Shown: one piece after another, positions 36,165-45,767 of the stretch
Layout: each line of letters opens with the position of its first letter
How positions within the stretch are numbered: the first letter of the stretch is position 1
Source: Roseomonas gilardii subsp. gilardii
Lineage (GTDB): Bacteria; Pseudomonadota; Alphaproteobacteria; Acetobacterales; Acetobacteraceae
Direction: 5' to 3'
DNA length: 64,000 nucleotides
Assembly: GCF_023078375.1 (NCBI RefSeq)
Contig: NZ_CP095554.1
Location: 437,001-501,000 of the forward strand
Notes under the pieces: model-generated
What the model was told of the DNA's origin: nothing
Database searches by the model: none
What the model saw: the letters and a program-made list of their open reading frames with translations, nothing else
Position numbers and translations under genes: made by a program

Positions 36165-37724
36165 TTAGATCACTCCCCCTGGCTTTGCCAGCATAATTTT
36201 CGGCTTCCGCCGCCGGAAACCCGCCAAAAAACAGAGCAGGGCGAGAAGGCCGGGGCTCCACAATCCCGTTTCCGAGAACAATGTCGGGGGCAAACGGCCG
36301 GGGAGCGGGGTGGTTACAGCCCCCATCAGCCCCAGGCCCAGATGGGCGCGCTCACGTCCTTGCGAATCGAAAACGGCCGAGATGCCCGTCTGCGCCGCAC
36401 GGGCCAGGGGCAGCCCTTCCTCCACCGCCCGGAGACGGGCGGCCGCCAGATGCTGGTAGGGTCCGGCGGACTGGCCGAACCATGCGTCATTGGTGACGTT
36501 CAGCATCCAGTCGGGCCGGTCCTGCGGCAGCACCACGGCCCCTGGAAAGATGACTTCGTAGCAGATCAGGGGCGAGAAGCCGGGCAGCCCGCCCAGCCGC
36601 AGCGTCACCGGCCCCGAACCGGCGGAGAAGTCGATGCCGCCCCGGATGACACGCAGCGGCAGCAGGCCGGAGAGCGGCATGTACTCGCCGAAGGGCACCA
36701 GATGGCTCTTGTCGTAGCCGCCCAGTAGCGTCCCTTCGGAATCCACCCCGACCAGGCTGTTGTACACGGCCTGGAGGCTGCGGTCGGGGCCGAACTCCGC
36801 CCGGTCCGTCCCGCCCAGCAGGAGGCCGCCCGGCGGCAGGGCCTCGGCCACATAGCGCCGCGCCTCCGGGTCCTGCGCCAGCAGGAAGGGGCTCGCGGTT
36901 TCCGGCCAGACCGCCACGATGCGGTTGCCGGGCGGCGCGGTTTCCGCCGCGCGGGCCGTCGCCTGCTTCGTCAGGTCGAGATAGCGGCGGAAGATCGCCC
37001 AGCGCGAGGCCGGGTCCCATTTGAGCTGCTGCGCGATGTTGCCCTGCACCAGGACCAGCGTCACCGGCTGGTCCGGCGGCATGGCCTGTTGCAGGCGCCA
37101 AGCGCCGAGCAGGCCGAAGCCCGCCAGCCCGGCCAGGGCCCCGGCCATGCCGCGCCGGCCGAGCAGCGGCGCGCAGGCCAGCAGCACCGTGACCAGCGAC
37201 AGCCCATAGGCACCGATCCAGGCCGCCCCCTGTACCGGCAGGGCATCGAAGGCCCAGACGGAGCCGAGAAGGTTCCACGGGAAACCGGTGAAGGCCCAGC
37301 CCTTGAGCATCTCCGCCCCGGTCCAGGCCCCGGCGAAGGCCAGGATGCGGCGCCAGCCGGGCGGCGAGGCCCAGGCCGCCAGGGCCGGCAGGATGGTGAA
37401 GGCCCCCATCGGCAGGGCCAGGGCCGGCACGGCCAGCGGCACCGCCCACCACAGGCGGTCCACCTCCACCAGGATCGCCTCGGTGATCCAGTAGAGGCCG
37501 GCGAGCTGGAAGCCCCAGCCCCAGGCCCAGCCCACCATCAGGGCGCGCCGGCGGCCGGGCGCCGCGTCGAGCAGCAGGAGCAGGCCCGGCAGGGTCAGCC
37601 ACAGCACCGGCACGAGATGCAGCGGCGGGAGGGCCAGGGCCGTCAGGGCGCCCAGCAGGGCGGAAACCGCGAGCAGGCGCCAGCCGTGGAGCCGCGCGGC
37701 GAATCGGGACAGGTTCGAGAGCAC
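36165..37724 (-). CDS. lnt: apolipoprotein N-acyltransferase
   Basis: A 519-residue inner-membrane enzyme that N-acylates the lipid-modified Cys of lipoproteins. About six membrane segments fill residues 10-210, then a nitrilase-fold domain carries the triad: Glu in VWPETASPFLLAQDP near 268, Lys in GGYDKSHLVPFGEYMPLSG near 337, and Cys in FSPLICYEVIFPGAV near 390. A final membrane helix (GLLALLCFLAGFRRRKPK) closes the protein. It is 104 bp after corC in the same direction. Such essential envelope genes follow ybeY and corC in many alphaproteobacteria. Confidence 0.94.
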   Translation of the reverse strand: MLSNLSRFAARLHGWRLLAVSALLGALTALALPPLHLVPVLWLTLPGLLLLLDAAPGRRRALMVGWAWGWGFQLAGLYWITEAILVEVDRLWWAVPLAVPALALPMGAFTILPALAAWASPPGWRRILAFAGAWTGAEMLKGWAFTGFPWNLLGSVWAFDALPVQGAAWIGAYGLSLVTVLLACAPLLGRRGMAGALAGLAGFGLLGAWRLQQAMPPDQPVTLVLVQGNIAQQLKWDPASRWAIFRRYLDLTKQATARAAETAPPGNRIVAVWPETASPFLLAQDPEARRYVAEALPPGGLLLGGTDRAEFGPDRSLQAVYNSLVGVDSEGTLLGGYDKSHLVPFGEYMPLSGLLPLRVIRGGIDFSAGSGPVTLRLGGLPGFSPLICYEVIFPGAVVLPQDRPDWMLNVTNDAWFGQSAGPYQHLAAARLRAVEEGLPLARAAQTGISAVFDSQGRERAHLGLGLMGAVTTPLPGRLPPTLFSETGLWSPGLLALLCFLAGFRRRKPKIMLAKPGGVI

Positions 37725-37828
37725 GCCGGGCTGGTAGCCAGGGGGACTCCCCCCGGCAAGCCACAGTTGGTGACGATCGGGGGAGGGAAAGGCGCGCGGC
37801 GCCTCTCCCGGCCTGTCCCTTCTCCCCG

Positions 37829-38758
37829 CTACTCCGCGGCCTGCTGCGTGCCGGCCGGGCTTTCCGCCAGGGGGCGGCGCACGCGCAGGCGGCGGATGCG
37901 GCGCGGATCGGATTCCAGCACGCGGAATTCCAGCCCCGAGCCGGGGTGCGAGACCAGTTCGCCCTTCTTCGGCACCCGGCCGGCCAGGGTGAAGACCAGC
38001 CCGCCCACCGTGTCGATGTCCTGGTGGTGCTCCTCCGGCGTCAGGATGGGACCCATGCGGGCCTCGAAATCCTCCACCGGCATGCGGGCATCGACGTCGA
38101 GCGTGCCATCCGGCCGTTCCACGATCTGGGGCAGCGCCTCCTCATCGTGTTCGTCGGAGATGTCGCCGACGATGGTCTCGACGAGGTCCTCGATCGTCAC
38201 CAGCCCGTCGATGCCGCCATATTCATCCACCACCAGGGCGAGGTGGATGCGGGCCATGCGCATCTGCAGCAGCAGGTCCAGCACCGGGATCTGCGGCGCC
38301 ACGAAGAGCGGCTTGCGCAGGATGGCCTTGAGGTCGAAGGCCGCCTCATGCCCCACCGCGGCGAAGACATCCTTGATGTGGACCATGCCCACGATGTCGT
38401 CGAGATTCTCGCGGTAGACCGGCAGGCGGCTGTGCCCCTCGCGCTGGATCAGCTCGATGGCCTGCTGCAGCGTCAGGCTCTCGGGCATGGCGACGATGTC
38501 GGCGCGCGGCACCATCACGTCCAGCGCCGTCTTGCCGCGCAGCTTCAGGACATTGCCCAGCAGCAGGCGCTCGGCGGCGTCGAGTTCGGGCGCCTCACCC
38601 GGCTCGCCATCCTCGCCGCTGCCATCCACCAGCGCCTCGAAACGCTCGCGGACGCTTTCCGCCTCCTTCTTGCGGGTCAGTGCCCCCAGCCACCAGAGCA
38701 GGCCGCGCTCGCCGCCCTGGCCATTCCCGTTGCCGGTGGCCGGTGTGTGCTCGCTCAT
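37829..38758 (-). CDS. corC: CorC/HlyC-family CBS-domain protein
   Basis: A 309-residue cytosolic protein. Two CBS domains (about residues 78-205; KTALDVMVPRADIVAMPESL, HSRLPVYRENLDDIVGMVHI, LALVVDEYGGIDGLVTIEDL) precede a CorC_HlyC transporter-associated domain (DGTLDVDARMPVEDFEARM, TVGGLVFTLAGRVPKKGELV). It lacks the N-terminal DUF21 membrane domain, as in short CorC proteins linked to magnesium and cobalt efflux. The start at 38758 lies one base after the ybeY stop. CBS domains bind adenine nucleotides; the regulated transporter is not in the window. Confidence 0.88.
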   Translation of the reverse strand: MSEHTPATGNGNGQGGERGLLWWLGALTRKKEAESVRERFEALVDGSGEDGEPGEAPELDAAERLLLGNVLKLRGKTALDVMVPRADIVAMPESLTLQQAIELIQREGHSRLPVYRENLDDIVGMVHIKDVFAAVGHEAAFDLKAILRKPLFVAPQIPVLDLLLQMRMARIHLALVVDEYGGIDGLVTIEDLVETIVGDISDEHDEEALPQIVERPDGTLDVDARMPVEDFEARMGPILTPEEHHQDIDTVGGLVFTLAGRVPKKGELVSHPGSGLEFRVLESDPRRIRRLRVRRPLAESPAGTQQAAE

Positions 38759-38759
38759 C

Positions 38760-39323
38760 TCAGGCCACTCCCCGCCAGGGATTGGGCAGGGCGAGGCGGC
38801 GCATGATCCGCGCCTCCGCCCGTTCCATCCGCCGGGCCTCGCCGGCATGGAGGTGGTCGTAGCCCGCCAGGTGCAGCGCGCCATGCGCCACCAGATGCGC
38901 CAGATGCGCGTGCAGCGGCCGGCCGGCCGCCCGGGCCTCCCGCCGCACGACGCCCAGCGCCACGGCGATGTCGCCCAGCAGGCCCGGCATCCCGGCCGGG
39001 AAGGACAGGACGTTGGTCGGCTTGTTCTTGCCGCGGTGCAGGCCGTTGAGGCGCTTCACCGCGCGGTCGTCGGTCAGCAGCACCGTGACCATGCCGCCGA
39101 CCGGGCCGCCGGCGCCGCCGGCCTCGGCCAGGGCGGCCTCGGCGGCCTCCTGGGCCAGCCGCGCGACGCGTGGCACCGCCGCATGCCAGCGCGGGTCCTC
39201 CACGACCACGTCAATGCATGGCTCCGCCATGACCACGTCAATGCATGGCTCCTCCCCGGAGCCATGCCTATCAGCCAGAAACGATTCCCGGGCGACGCCC
39301 GGGCTACTACTCGACGGGTCCAT
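38760..39323 (-). CDS. ybeY: endoribonuclease YbeY, with duplicated N-terminal segment
   Basis: A zinc-dependent RNase for 16S rRNA 3' maturation and ribosome quality control. The zinc motif is [13 protein letters not shown] near residue 145, and [18 protein letters not shown] is the family signature. The ATG at 39323 overlaps phoH and has AAGGA five bases upstream, giving 187 residues, about 30 more than usual. The extra N-terminus contains CIDVV twice because 27 bp are tandemly duplicated (39204-39225 and 39231-39252). A normal-length protein would start at ATG 39230, but no ribosome site lies before it. An inverted repeat (arms GCATGGCTCC and GGAGCCATGC) sits in the extra DNA. Confidence 0.88.
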   Translation of the reverse strand: MDPSSSSPGVARESFLADRHGSGEEPCIDVVMAEPCIDVVVEDPRWHAAVPRVARLAQEAAEAALAEAGGAGGPVGGMVTVLLTDDRAVKRLNGLHRGKNKPTNVLSFPAGMPGLLGDIAVALGVVRREARAAGRPLHAHLAHLVAHGALHLAGYDHLHAGEARRMERAEARIMRRLALPNPWRGVA

Positions 39324-40405
39324 CCCTGTCCTTTCCGCGCCGGCTTGCCCTCATGGCTCCGGCCCTGTCGTCCTTGGCATCGAATCGTGCGTAGGCCGCA
39401 ACGATCCGGCCCACCAGCGGGTGGCGCACGACATCGCCCTCCGCGAAACGCGTGACGCCGATCCCCTCGACGCCCTCCAGCACATTCAGCGCCTGCACCA
39501 GGCCCGAGCTCTGGCCCGGCGGCAGGTCCACCTGGGTCGGGTCGCCGGTGATCACCATCCGCGTGCCCTCGCCCATGCGGGTGAGGAACATCTTCATCTG
39601 CGCGGGCGTGGTGTTCTGCGCCTCGTCCAGGATGGCGAAGGAATGCGCCAGCGTGCGCCCGCGCATGAAGGCCAGCGGCGCCACCTCGATCTCGCCCGTG
39701 GCGATCCGGCGCGTCACCTGCTCGGCCGGCATCATGTCGTGCAGCGCGTCATAGAGCGGACGGAGATAGGGGTCCACCTTCTCCTTCATGTCGCCGGGCA
39801 GGAAGCCCAGCCGCTCCCCGGCCTCGACCGCCGGGCGGCTCAGCACGATGCGGTCCACCCGCCCCGCCATCAGCAGGGCCACGCCCTGCGCCACGGCGAG
39901 ATAGGTCTTGCCGGTGCCGGCCGGGCCGATGCCGAAGACCATTTCCTGCCGCGCCAGCATGTCCATGTAGCCCGCCTGGGCGGGGAGCGCGGCGCGATGG
40001 CGCCCTTGCGGGTGCGGATCGCCGGCAGGTCGGAGAGCGGCAGGCGCGGGTCCTCGGCCTGTTCCGCGCCCTTTACCGCGAAGCGCAGCGCCGCCTCGAC
40101 CTCCGACATCCCCACACCTTCCCCCGGCGCAATCGGGCCCAGAGGCCGCGCAGCACGGTTTCGGCGGCCTCGGTCTCGCCCCCGCCGCCGGTGACCGTCA
40201 CCCGGTTGCCGCGCGCGGCGATGCGCACGCCCAGCTTCTGCTCGACCCGCGCGATATGGCGGTCGTGATGGCCGAGCAGCAGCGGCAACAGGGTGTTGTC
40301 GTCGAAGGTCAGGGAGACCGACCGCGTCCCCGGCCCGGCATCAGCCAGGAGGGGGCGGGCGAGGGCCTGGGGGTCCGCCCGGAGGGCGATGGCGGGGCTG
40401 GTCAA
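39307..40405 (-). CDS. phoH: PhoH-like ATPase, two frame breaks in G/C runs
   Basis: A cytosolic P-loop ATPase (PhoH/YbeZ) that works with YbeY in RNA metabolism. The ATG at 40405 overlaps the miaB stop (ATGA). The N-terminal KH-like part ([20 protein letters not shown]) breaks near 40118-40122, where a run of five G needs a sixth to join LRRG to [15 protein letters not shown] second break near 39994-39997 needs one more C to join [10 protein letters not shown] to [12 protein letters not shown]. The ATPase core then follows intact: Walker [17 protein letters not shown], Walker [23 protein letters not shown]. Corrected length is about 366 residues, normal. The PhoH-YbeY pairing is conserved. 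Confidence 0.9.
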
Positions 40406-41850
40406 GCGGTGGCGTGCTCCGATGCCGGGTGAAAGGAATCCAGAAGGGTGGCTGACAGTGAATTGGGGTGCGCGGTGTCCAAGCGCACCCTCGCCATCCC
40501 GCCGATCAGCCCTGCGGGGGCGGAAAAGTGAACCGGCTGCAGCCAGGGGGAGCGGGCGGCGAGCTGGCCGGGATGGCGGCCGGGGCCGGTGACCAGCACC
40601 TCCACCTCCCGCCCCACGCAGCCGGCGTTGAAATCCTGCTGCTGCTCGCGCAGCAGGGCCTGGAGGGCCTGGAGCCTCGCATCCTTCTCCGCCTCGGGCA
40701 CCTGGCCGGCCATGTTGGCCGCCGGGGTGCCGGGGCGGGCCGAGTACTTGAAGGAATAGGCGAGCGCGAAGCCGGTCTCGCGCACCAGCGCCATGGTGTC
40801 GGCGAAATCCTTCCCGCTCTCCCCCGGATGGCCCACGATGAAATCGGAGGACAGGGCGATGTCCGGCCGCGCCCGGCGCAGCTTCTCCACGATGCCGCGG
40901 AACAGGGCGGCGTCATGGCCCCGGTTCATGGCGCGCAGGATGCGGTCCGAGCCCGACTGCACCGGCAGGTGCAGGAAGGGCATCAGCGCCGGCACCTCCC
41001 CATGGGCGGCGATCAGGTCATCGTCCATGTCGCGCGGATGGCTGGTGGCGTAGCGCAGGCGGGCGAGGCCGGGGATCTCCGCCAGTTCGCGGATCAGCCG
41101 GCCCAGCGTCCATGTCCGCCCGTCCGGCCCCTCCCCGTGATAGGCGTTCACGTTCTGCCCGAGCAGCGCGATCTCGCGCGATCCCTGGGCCACGAGGCGC
41201 CGCGCCTCGGCCAGGATGGCGCCGGCGGGGCGGGAGAACTCGGCGCCGCGGGTATAGGGCACGACGCAGAAGGAGCAGAACTTGTCGCAGCCCTCCTGCA
41301 CCGTCAGGAAGGCGATGGGCCCCTGGGGCGTGGCGGCCTCGGGCAGGTGGTCGAACTTGTCCTCGGCCGGGAAGTCGGTCTCGATCACCTGGCCGGCGGC
41401 GCGGCTGGCGCGGGCCACCATCTCCGGCAGGCGGTGATAGGTCTGCGGCCCCAGCACGATGTCCACCCAGGGGGCGCGGGCGGTGATCTCGGCGCCCTCG
41501 GCCTGGGCGACGCAGCCGGCGACGGCGATGATCGTCTCCTTGCCCGCGGCCGCGCGCTCGCGCTTGGTGTCGCGCAGGCGGCCGAGGTCGGAGAAGACCT
41601 TCTCCGAGGCCCGCTCGCGGATATGGCAGGTGTTGAGGACGACCATGTCGGCCTCCTCCACCACCTCGGTCGGGGCATAGCCGAGCGGCGCCAGGACATC
41701 CGCCATGCGGGCGCTGTCATAGACGTTCATCTGGCAGCCCCAGGTGCGGATCAGCAGCTTCTTGCGGGGGCCGCCACGGGAAGCAGCGGGAGCCTGCCCT
41801 GCCTGCGTCGGGGCGGGTTCGGTTCCGGACATCGCCATCGCCTCAGTCAT
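40402..41850 (-). CDS. miaB: tRNA-2-methylthio-N6-isopentenyladenosine synthase
   Basis: A 482-residue radical-SAM methylthiotransferase acting on A37 of tRNAs. The N-terminal auxiliary cluster Cys are in [26 protein letters not shown] and [11 protein letters not shown]. The radical-SAM triad is C-x3-C-x2-C in [19 protein letters not shown] near residue 175. A C-terminal TRAM domain ends the protein. The ATG at 41850 is used; an in-frame GTG at 41856 and internal ATGs before SGTEPAP are alternatives. It heads the tightly packed run phoH-ybeY-corC-lnt and overlaps phoH by 4 bp. Confidence 0.95.
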   Translation of the reverse strand: MTEAMAMSGTEPAPTQAGQAPAASRGGPRKKLLIRTWGCQMNVYDSARMADVLAPLGYAPTEVVEEADMVVLNTCHIRERASEKVFSDLGRLRDTKRERAAAGKETIIAVAGCVAQAEGAEITARAPWVDIVLGPQTYHRLPEMVARASRAAGQVIETDFPAEDKFDHLPEAATPQGPIAFLTVQEGCDKFCSFCVVPYTRGAEFSRPAGAILAEARRLVAQGSREIALLGQNVNAYHGEGPDGRTWTLGRLIRELAEIPGLARLRYATSHPRDMDDDLIAAHGEVPALMPFLHLPVQSGSDRILRAMNRGHDAALFRGIVEKLRRARPDIALSSDFIVGHPGESGKDFADTMALVRETGFALAYSFKYSARPGTPAANMAGQVPEAEKDARLQALQALLREQQQDFNAGCVGREVEVLVTGPGRHPGQLAARSPWLQPVHFSAPAGLIGGMARVRLDTAHPNSLSATLLDSFHPASEHATA

Positions 41851-41856
41851 GCGCAC

Positions 41857-42216
41857 AAACCATCCTTCCGCCCGGCGGTGGAAAGGCCGGGTCGCGGCGG
41901 GGATGTGCGGCCCCTGGGTGCAGGGGTCAAGCGACTCCGGAAGAGGGATGCCGTGTCATGCAGCGCAGCGTCATGGATGCTGCGGTGCCCGGTCAAGGGT
42001 CCCGAAGGCCCGTCACGGGGCGCACGGAGGGGCGGCGGGAGGGGCCGGAAGCGCCGTGCGGCATGCCGGAGCCCATGAATTCAGGATGTTCCGGCCGGTG
42101 GTGCGGGCCTGGAAGCGGTGCCGGGGGTGCCCGGACGGCGGGGATGGTCTCCAAAATGTCACTTCGCTTCCCGGTCCCGGGGGCCTCGCCCGGCGGGGCC
42201 GGGGGCCGGGGCACCT
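41857..42216. other. 360-bp gap between plsC-like gene and miaB
   Basis: No gene was recognised. It probably holds the miaB operon promoter on the minus strand. A small hairpin (CCCCTG-GGTG-CAGGGG, 41911-41926) lies about 60 bp before miaB and could be in its leader. Short antisense frames here lack homology signs. Confidence 0.4.
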
Positions 42217-43257
42217 TCAGGCTCCGGCCGGCCTGTCCGGCGCGGGCGGCACGGGCGGCCGGTTCTGCCGCAGCGCGGCCGCCCCCTCCGCCACCATCCG
42301 TTCCGCCAGGGCGGAAAGCTGCTTGCGGCTCGGGACACCGGAGGGGTGGACGGGCGGATGCAGCAGCACCGTGGCGCGGGCCCCGGGCAGGCGGGCCAGC
42401 CTCCAGGCATGGTCGGCGATGCCCATGTCGCCGTACCAGGCGAAGAGGGGGCGGTCGATGCGCGTCAGCGGCATGTAGCCCAGGCGGTCATAGACCACCG
42501 AGACCGGCTGCACCCATTCGGCGGCATCGGCGATGCCGAGGAAGGAGGAGCGGAAGGGCAGCACCCGGTTGCCGTCGTTGCTGGTGCCTTCGGGGAAGAG
42601 CAGCAGGTTCTCGCCCTGGGCCAGATGCTCCCGCATCGCGGCCGCCTCCTCGCCCGTCCGGGCACGGGTGCGGCTGACGAAGATGGTGCGTCCCAGCCTG
42701 GCCACGGTGCTGATCACCGGCCAGCGCCCGACCTCCGCCTTGGCGACGAAGCAGGCCTCCAGCGTGCCGCCGAGCACCAGGATGTCCAGCCAGGAACTGT
42801 GGTTGGACAGATAGAGCGCGCGCGGGCCCGCCGGTGCCGCACCCAGCACCCGCACCTCCAGCCCGAAAAGCCGGCAGGCGTTGCGCCAGAAGAAGCGGGC
42901 GAAGCGGATCTTGCCCCGCCCCGGCAGGGCCAGCAGCACCGCCTGCACCGGCATGCAGCAGAGCAGCAGGAGCAGCACACAGGACAGGCGCCGCACCGCG
43001 CGCAGGCGCCCGCCCAGCGGCCGGGGCCCCATGACATCGGAAAAGGCCCGGCCCGGCAGGGCGGGACGGTAATGCGGCGGCTGCCTGCGCCCGCCCGGCC
43101 CGGCCGGGGATGGGGCATCATCCCCGGGTACCGTCCCCTGGGGCATCACGCCGGATGCTGCCGAGGCGGGAACGGGGGCGGGCTTTGCGCCCACGGATGT
43201 TCCGGCGGGTGACCGGCCGGCGACCGGAGCAGCGGGTGTGGCGGCCTCCATGCCCAT
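42217..43257 (-). CDS. 1-acyl-sn-glycerol-3-phosphate acyltransferase-like protein (PlsC family)
   Basis: A 346-residue membrane-associated acyltransferase. The HX4D motif is LSNHSSWLDILVLGG near residue 150, the glycerol-phosphate binding block is LLLFPEGTSNDGN near 223, and a hydrophobic helix (LSCVLLLLLCCMPVQAVLLA) lies near residue 95. The first 80 residues are a Pro/Ala/Gly-rich extension typical of alphaproteobacterial lyso-ornithine or lysophosphatidate acyltransferases upstream of miaB. The ATG at 43257 is one of several clustered ATGs (43251, 43257, 43287). It follows RidA by about 95 bp. Substrate (lysophosphatidate or lyso-ornithine lipid) unresolved. Confidence 0.82.
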   Translation of the reverse strand: MGMEAATPAAPVAGRSPAGTSVGAKPAPVPASAASGVMPQGTVPGDDAPSPAGPGGRRQPPHYRPALPGRAFSDVMGPRPLGGRLRAVRRLSCVLLLLLCCMPVQAVLLALPGRGKIRFARFFWRNACRLFGLEVRVLGAAPAGPRALYLSNHSSWLDILVLGGTLEACFVAKAEVGRWPVISTVARLGRTIFVSRTRARTGEEAAAMREHLAQGENLLLFPEGTSNDGNRVLPFRSSFLGIADAAEWVQPVSVVYDRLGYMPLTRIDRPLFAWYGDMGIADHAWRLARLPGARATVLLHPPVHPSGVPSRKQLSALAERMVAEGAAALRQNRPPVPPAPDRPAGA

Positions 43258-43351
43258 CCGCCTAGCGCGTGCGGGGCCGCGCCGCAATCATGCCGCCGTG
43301 ACACGCCACGCTCCGGGCAGGACATGCCGTGGCGGGATGGAACGGGCATCG

Positions 43352-43729
43352 TCAGCCCGGCAGGGCGGCGATCGCCTGGATCTCGAAGCGCATGCCGGGC
43401 GCGACCAGCCCGGCCACCACGACGCTGGCCCGGTTGGGATAGGGCGGCTGGAAGAATTCGCGGTAGACCTCGTCCACCGGGGCCATGTCGGCCCCGTCCA
43501 GCAGGAAGATGGTGGCCTGCACCACCCCGTCCAGGCTGCCCCCCGCCCGTTCCAGTGTGCGCCGCAGGTTCTCCAGGGTGAGCCGGGCCTGCTCCCGGAT
43601 TCCCGCCTGGAGGATCGTGCCATCCGGCTGCACGGGGCCATGGGTGGTGAAGAGCAGACCGCCGCTGCGGATCGCCCAGGCGAAGGGTTGCCGGGGCGCC
43701 GGCAGGCCCGCGTCGATCTCCTGTCTCAT
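43352..43729 (-). CDS. RidA/YjgF-family protein
   Basis: A 125-residue trimer-forming protein of the YjgF/YER057c/UK114 family. Recognisable segments are LLFTTHGPVQPDGTILQAG, QARLTLENLRRTLERAGG, VQATIFLLDGADMAPVDEVY, and the final NRASVVVAGLVAPGMRFEIQ. The Arg that contacts the substrate carboxylate in true RidA is not clearly placed here, so it may be one of the other Rid subgroups. It overlaps the alpha/beta hydrolase gene by four bases (ATGA) and so is coupled to it. Its neighbours suggest a role in amine or tryptophan breakdown products; this is inference. Confidence 0.85.
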   Translation of the reverse strand: MRQEIDAGLPAPRQPFAWAIRSGGLLFTTHGPVQPDGTILQAGIREQARLTLENLRRTLERAGGSLDGVVQATIFLLDGADMAPVDEVYREFFQPPYPNRASVVVAGLVAPGMRFEIQAIAALPG

Positions 43730-44601
43730 CCCCTCTCCTCCATGCCCAGCAGCTTCGCGATTTCCCGGCCCAGCGGCGAGGCCGGGTCGCCGGCCTCGTC
43801 CAGCAGGCTGAAATGCGTGTGGCGCGGCAGCAGCAGCGGCGTGACCGGGCAACCGGCCTCGCGCCAGTTCCAGGCCAGGAGGCGGCTCTGCTCCTGGAAG
43901 GCGACGGATTCACGCTCGCCCACCGCGACCAGCAGGGGCAGCGGGAGGGCGGGGTCCTGCCGGGCGGGGCTGAGCGCCGCCGCCTCCGCCTCGTCCATGC
44001 CCACGGCCTCGTTGACATAGCTGCGCCGGACCGGCTCCAGCTCGAAGACGCCGGACAGCAGCGCCAGGCCGCGCAGGGGCACCGCCGTGCCGATCTGGGT
44101 CATGGCGGCCAGGTGCGCGCCGGCCGAATGCCCCGCCACCACCACCCGCCCCGGATCGAAGCCCAGGGCGCCGGCCTGGGACAGCAGCCAGGACAGGCCG
44201 CGCCGTGCCTGCTCCACGATGGCGGGCAGCGTGACCTCCGGTGCCAGGGCATAGTCCATCACGGCCACATCGACGCCCGCCTCCACCCAGCCGGGGGCGA
44301 GGAAGCCGGATTCCTCCTTCGAGACGTGCTGCCAGAAGCCGCCATGCAGATAGACCAGCAGCGCGCCGGATGGCTCGGCGGCGCGGAAATAGTCGATCCT
44401 CTCGCGCGGATGCGGGCCATAGGCGAGGCCGGGGCGCAGGCGCCCGGCATGGCGGGCCTTGGCCAGGGCGGTGCGCCGCGCCCAGTCCCCGATCACCGCC
44501 GGCAGGGATTCCACGAAAAGGCTGGGGCTGTAGTCGCGGTCCAGCTCCTCCCGGCCGCGGCCGGAGGAGAGGAAGGGCGAACGGGTCCGGCAGGGGGTCA
44601 T
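43726..44601 (-). CDS. alpha/beta hydrolase, arylformamidase (kynurenine formamidase)-like
   Basis: A 291-residue alpha/beta-hydrolase. The oxyanion HGG motif is LLVYLHGGFWQHVSKEESGF near residue 83, the nucleophile elbow is VVVAGHSAGAHLAAM near 152, the acid is around DPALPLPLLVAVGERE, and the His is in LPRHTHFSLLDE near 263. This HGGFW type matches the eukaryotic-style (AFMID) arylformamidases, which hydrolyse N-formylkynurenine. Divergent from a tryptophan 2,3-dioxygenase gene 95 bp away, which makes that assignment attractive. No kynureninase is seen. It overlaps the RidA gene by 4 bp. Confidence 0.78.
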   Translation of the reverse strand: MTPCRTRSPFLSSGRGREELDRDYSPSLFVESLPAVIGDWARRTALAKARHAGRLRPGLAYGPHPRERIDYFRAAEPSGALLVYLHGGFWQHVSKEESGFLAPGWVEAGVDVAVMDYALAPEVTLPAIVEQARRGLSWLLSQAGALGFDPGRVVVAGHSAGAHLAAMTQIGTAVPLRGLALLSGVFELEPVRRSYVNEAVGMDEAEAAALSPARQDPALPLPLLVAVGERESVAFQEQSRLLAWNWREAGCPVTPLLLPRHTHFSLLDEAGDPASPLGREIAKLLGMEERG

Positions 44602-44696
44602 CGGCTCCGGTGCGTCGGATGGAACGGTGCTATCCTGGCCGCTGACGCGGCCGGCCGCAAACCGGCGCCCTTCTCCAGACCCGGAGCCCCGCCCTG

Positions 44697-45588
44697 ATGA
44701 GCGCCCCGACAGATCCTCCGGCAGGCACCGGTGCCGGGCCCCTGCCCAGCCGCGTCACCGATGGCATCCACACCGATTTCGCGCGCAGCATGGGCTATGG
44801 GGAGTATCTGCGGCTCGACCTCCTGCTCTCGGCGCAGCAGCCGCTGAGCACGCATCACGACGAGATGCTGTTCATCACCATCCATCATGTGCAGGAAATC
44901 TGGCTGAAGCTGATCACCCACGAGGTCCATCTGGCGCTGGATTCCATCCGCCGCGACGCGCTGGACCCGGCCTTCAAGGCGCTGGCGCGGGTCTCGCGCA
45001 TCCAGACGCAGATGATCGGGGCCTGGGACGTGCTCTCCACCATGACGCCGGCGGACTATCTCAGCTTCCGCGGCGTGCTGGGGAAGTCCTCGGGCTTCCA
45101 GTCCTTCCAGTACCGGATGCTGGAATTCCTGCTGGGCGCCAAGGATGCGAGGATGATGCTGCCGCACCGGCACGACGCGGCGGCGCATGCGGCGCTGGAC
45201 GCGGCGCTGCGGGCGCCGAGCCTCTATGACGAGGCCATCCGCCTGCTGGCCCGCCGCGGCTTCGATCTGCCCACGGAACTGCTGGAGCGCGACCTGACGC
45301 AGCCGCACCGCCATAGCCCGGCGCTGCAGGCGGCCTGGCTGCGGGTCTACCGCGAGGCGGAGACGCATTTCGACCTCTATCAGCTCGCGGAGGAGCTGGT
45401 GGATGTGGAGGATTCCTTCCAGCAATGGCGCTTCCGCCACATAATGGCGCTTCCGCCACATGAAGACGGTGGAGCGCATCATCGGCTTCCGCCCGGGCAC
45501 CGGCGGTTCCGCCGGCGTCGCCTTCCTGCGCACGGCGCTGGAGCGTTCCTTCTTTCCGGAACTCTGGCAGGTCCGCACCGAGATCTGA
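44697..45588 (+). pseudogene. kynA: tryptophan 2,3-dioxygenase, frame broken by a 19-bp tandem duplication
   Basis: A cytosolic haem enzyme that opens tryptophan to N-formylkynurenine. The first 248 residues are normal: VTDGIHTDFARSMGYGEYLR, MLFITIHHVQEIWLKLITHE (catalytic His), FQSFQYRMLEFLLGAK and VDVEDSFQQWRFRH. The last His (248) is the expected haem ligand. The unit AATGGCGCTTCCGCCACAT then occurs twice (45424-45442, 45443-45461), shifting the frame; the protein would read on to 45764 with nonsense. Removing one unit gives [18 protein letters not shown] to [12 protein letters not shown] and a stop at 45588, a normal 290-residue enzyme. Real mutation or assembly error cannot be told apart here. 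The arylformamidase-like gene is divergent. Confidence 0.85.
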
Positions 45589-45767
45589 GCGGGGTGACGG
45601 GGCTGCGTCGTCGCGAGAGGTTGAAGCATGCCGCCCCGATCCCCGCCGCTGACACATGGACGCAGTCGGCCACCAGTTCCATAAGTCAGCGGCAAGTCAT
45701 CGGGTCAAGTCTTGAAACTCGAATACTTGTGATCGATATGAACGATTGGTCACGCGGAGTATAGAAT

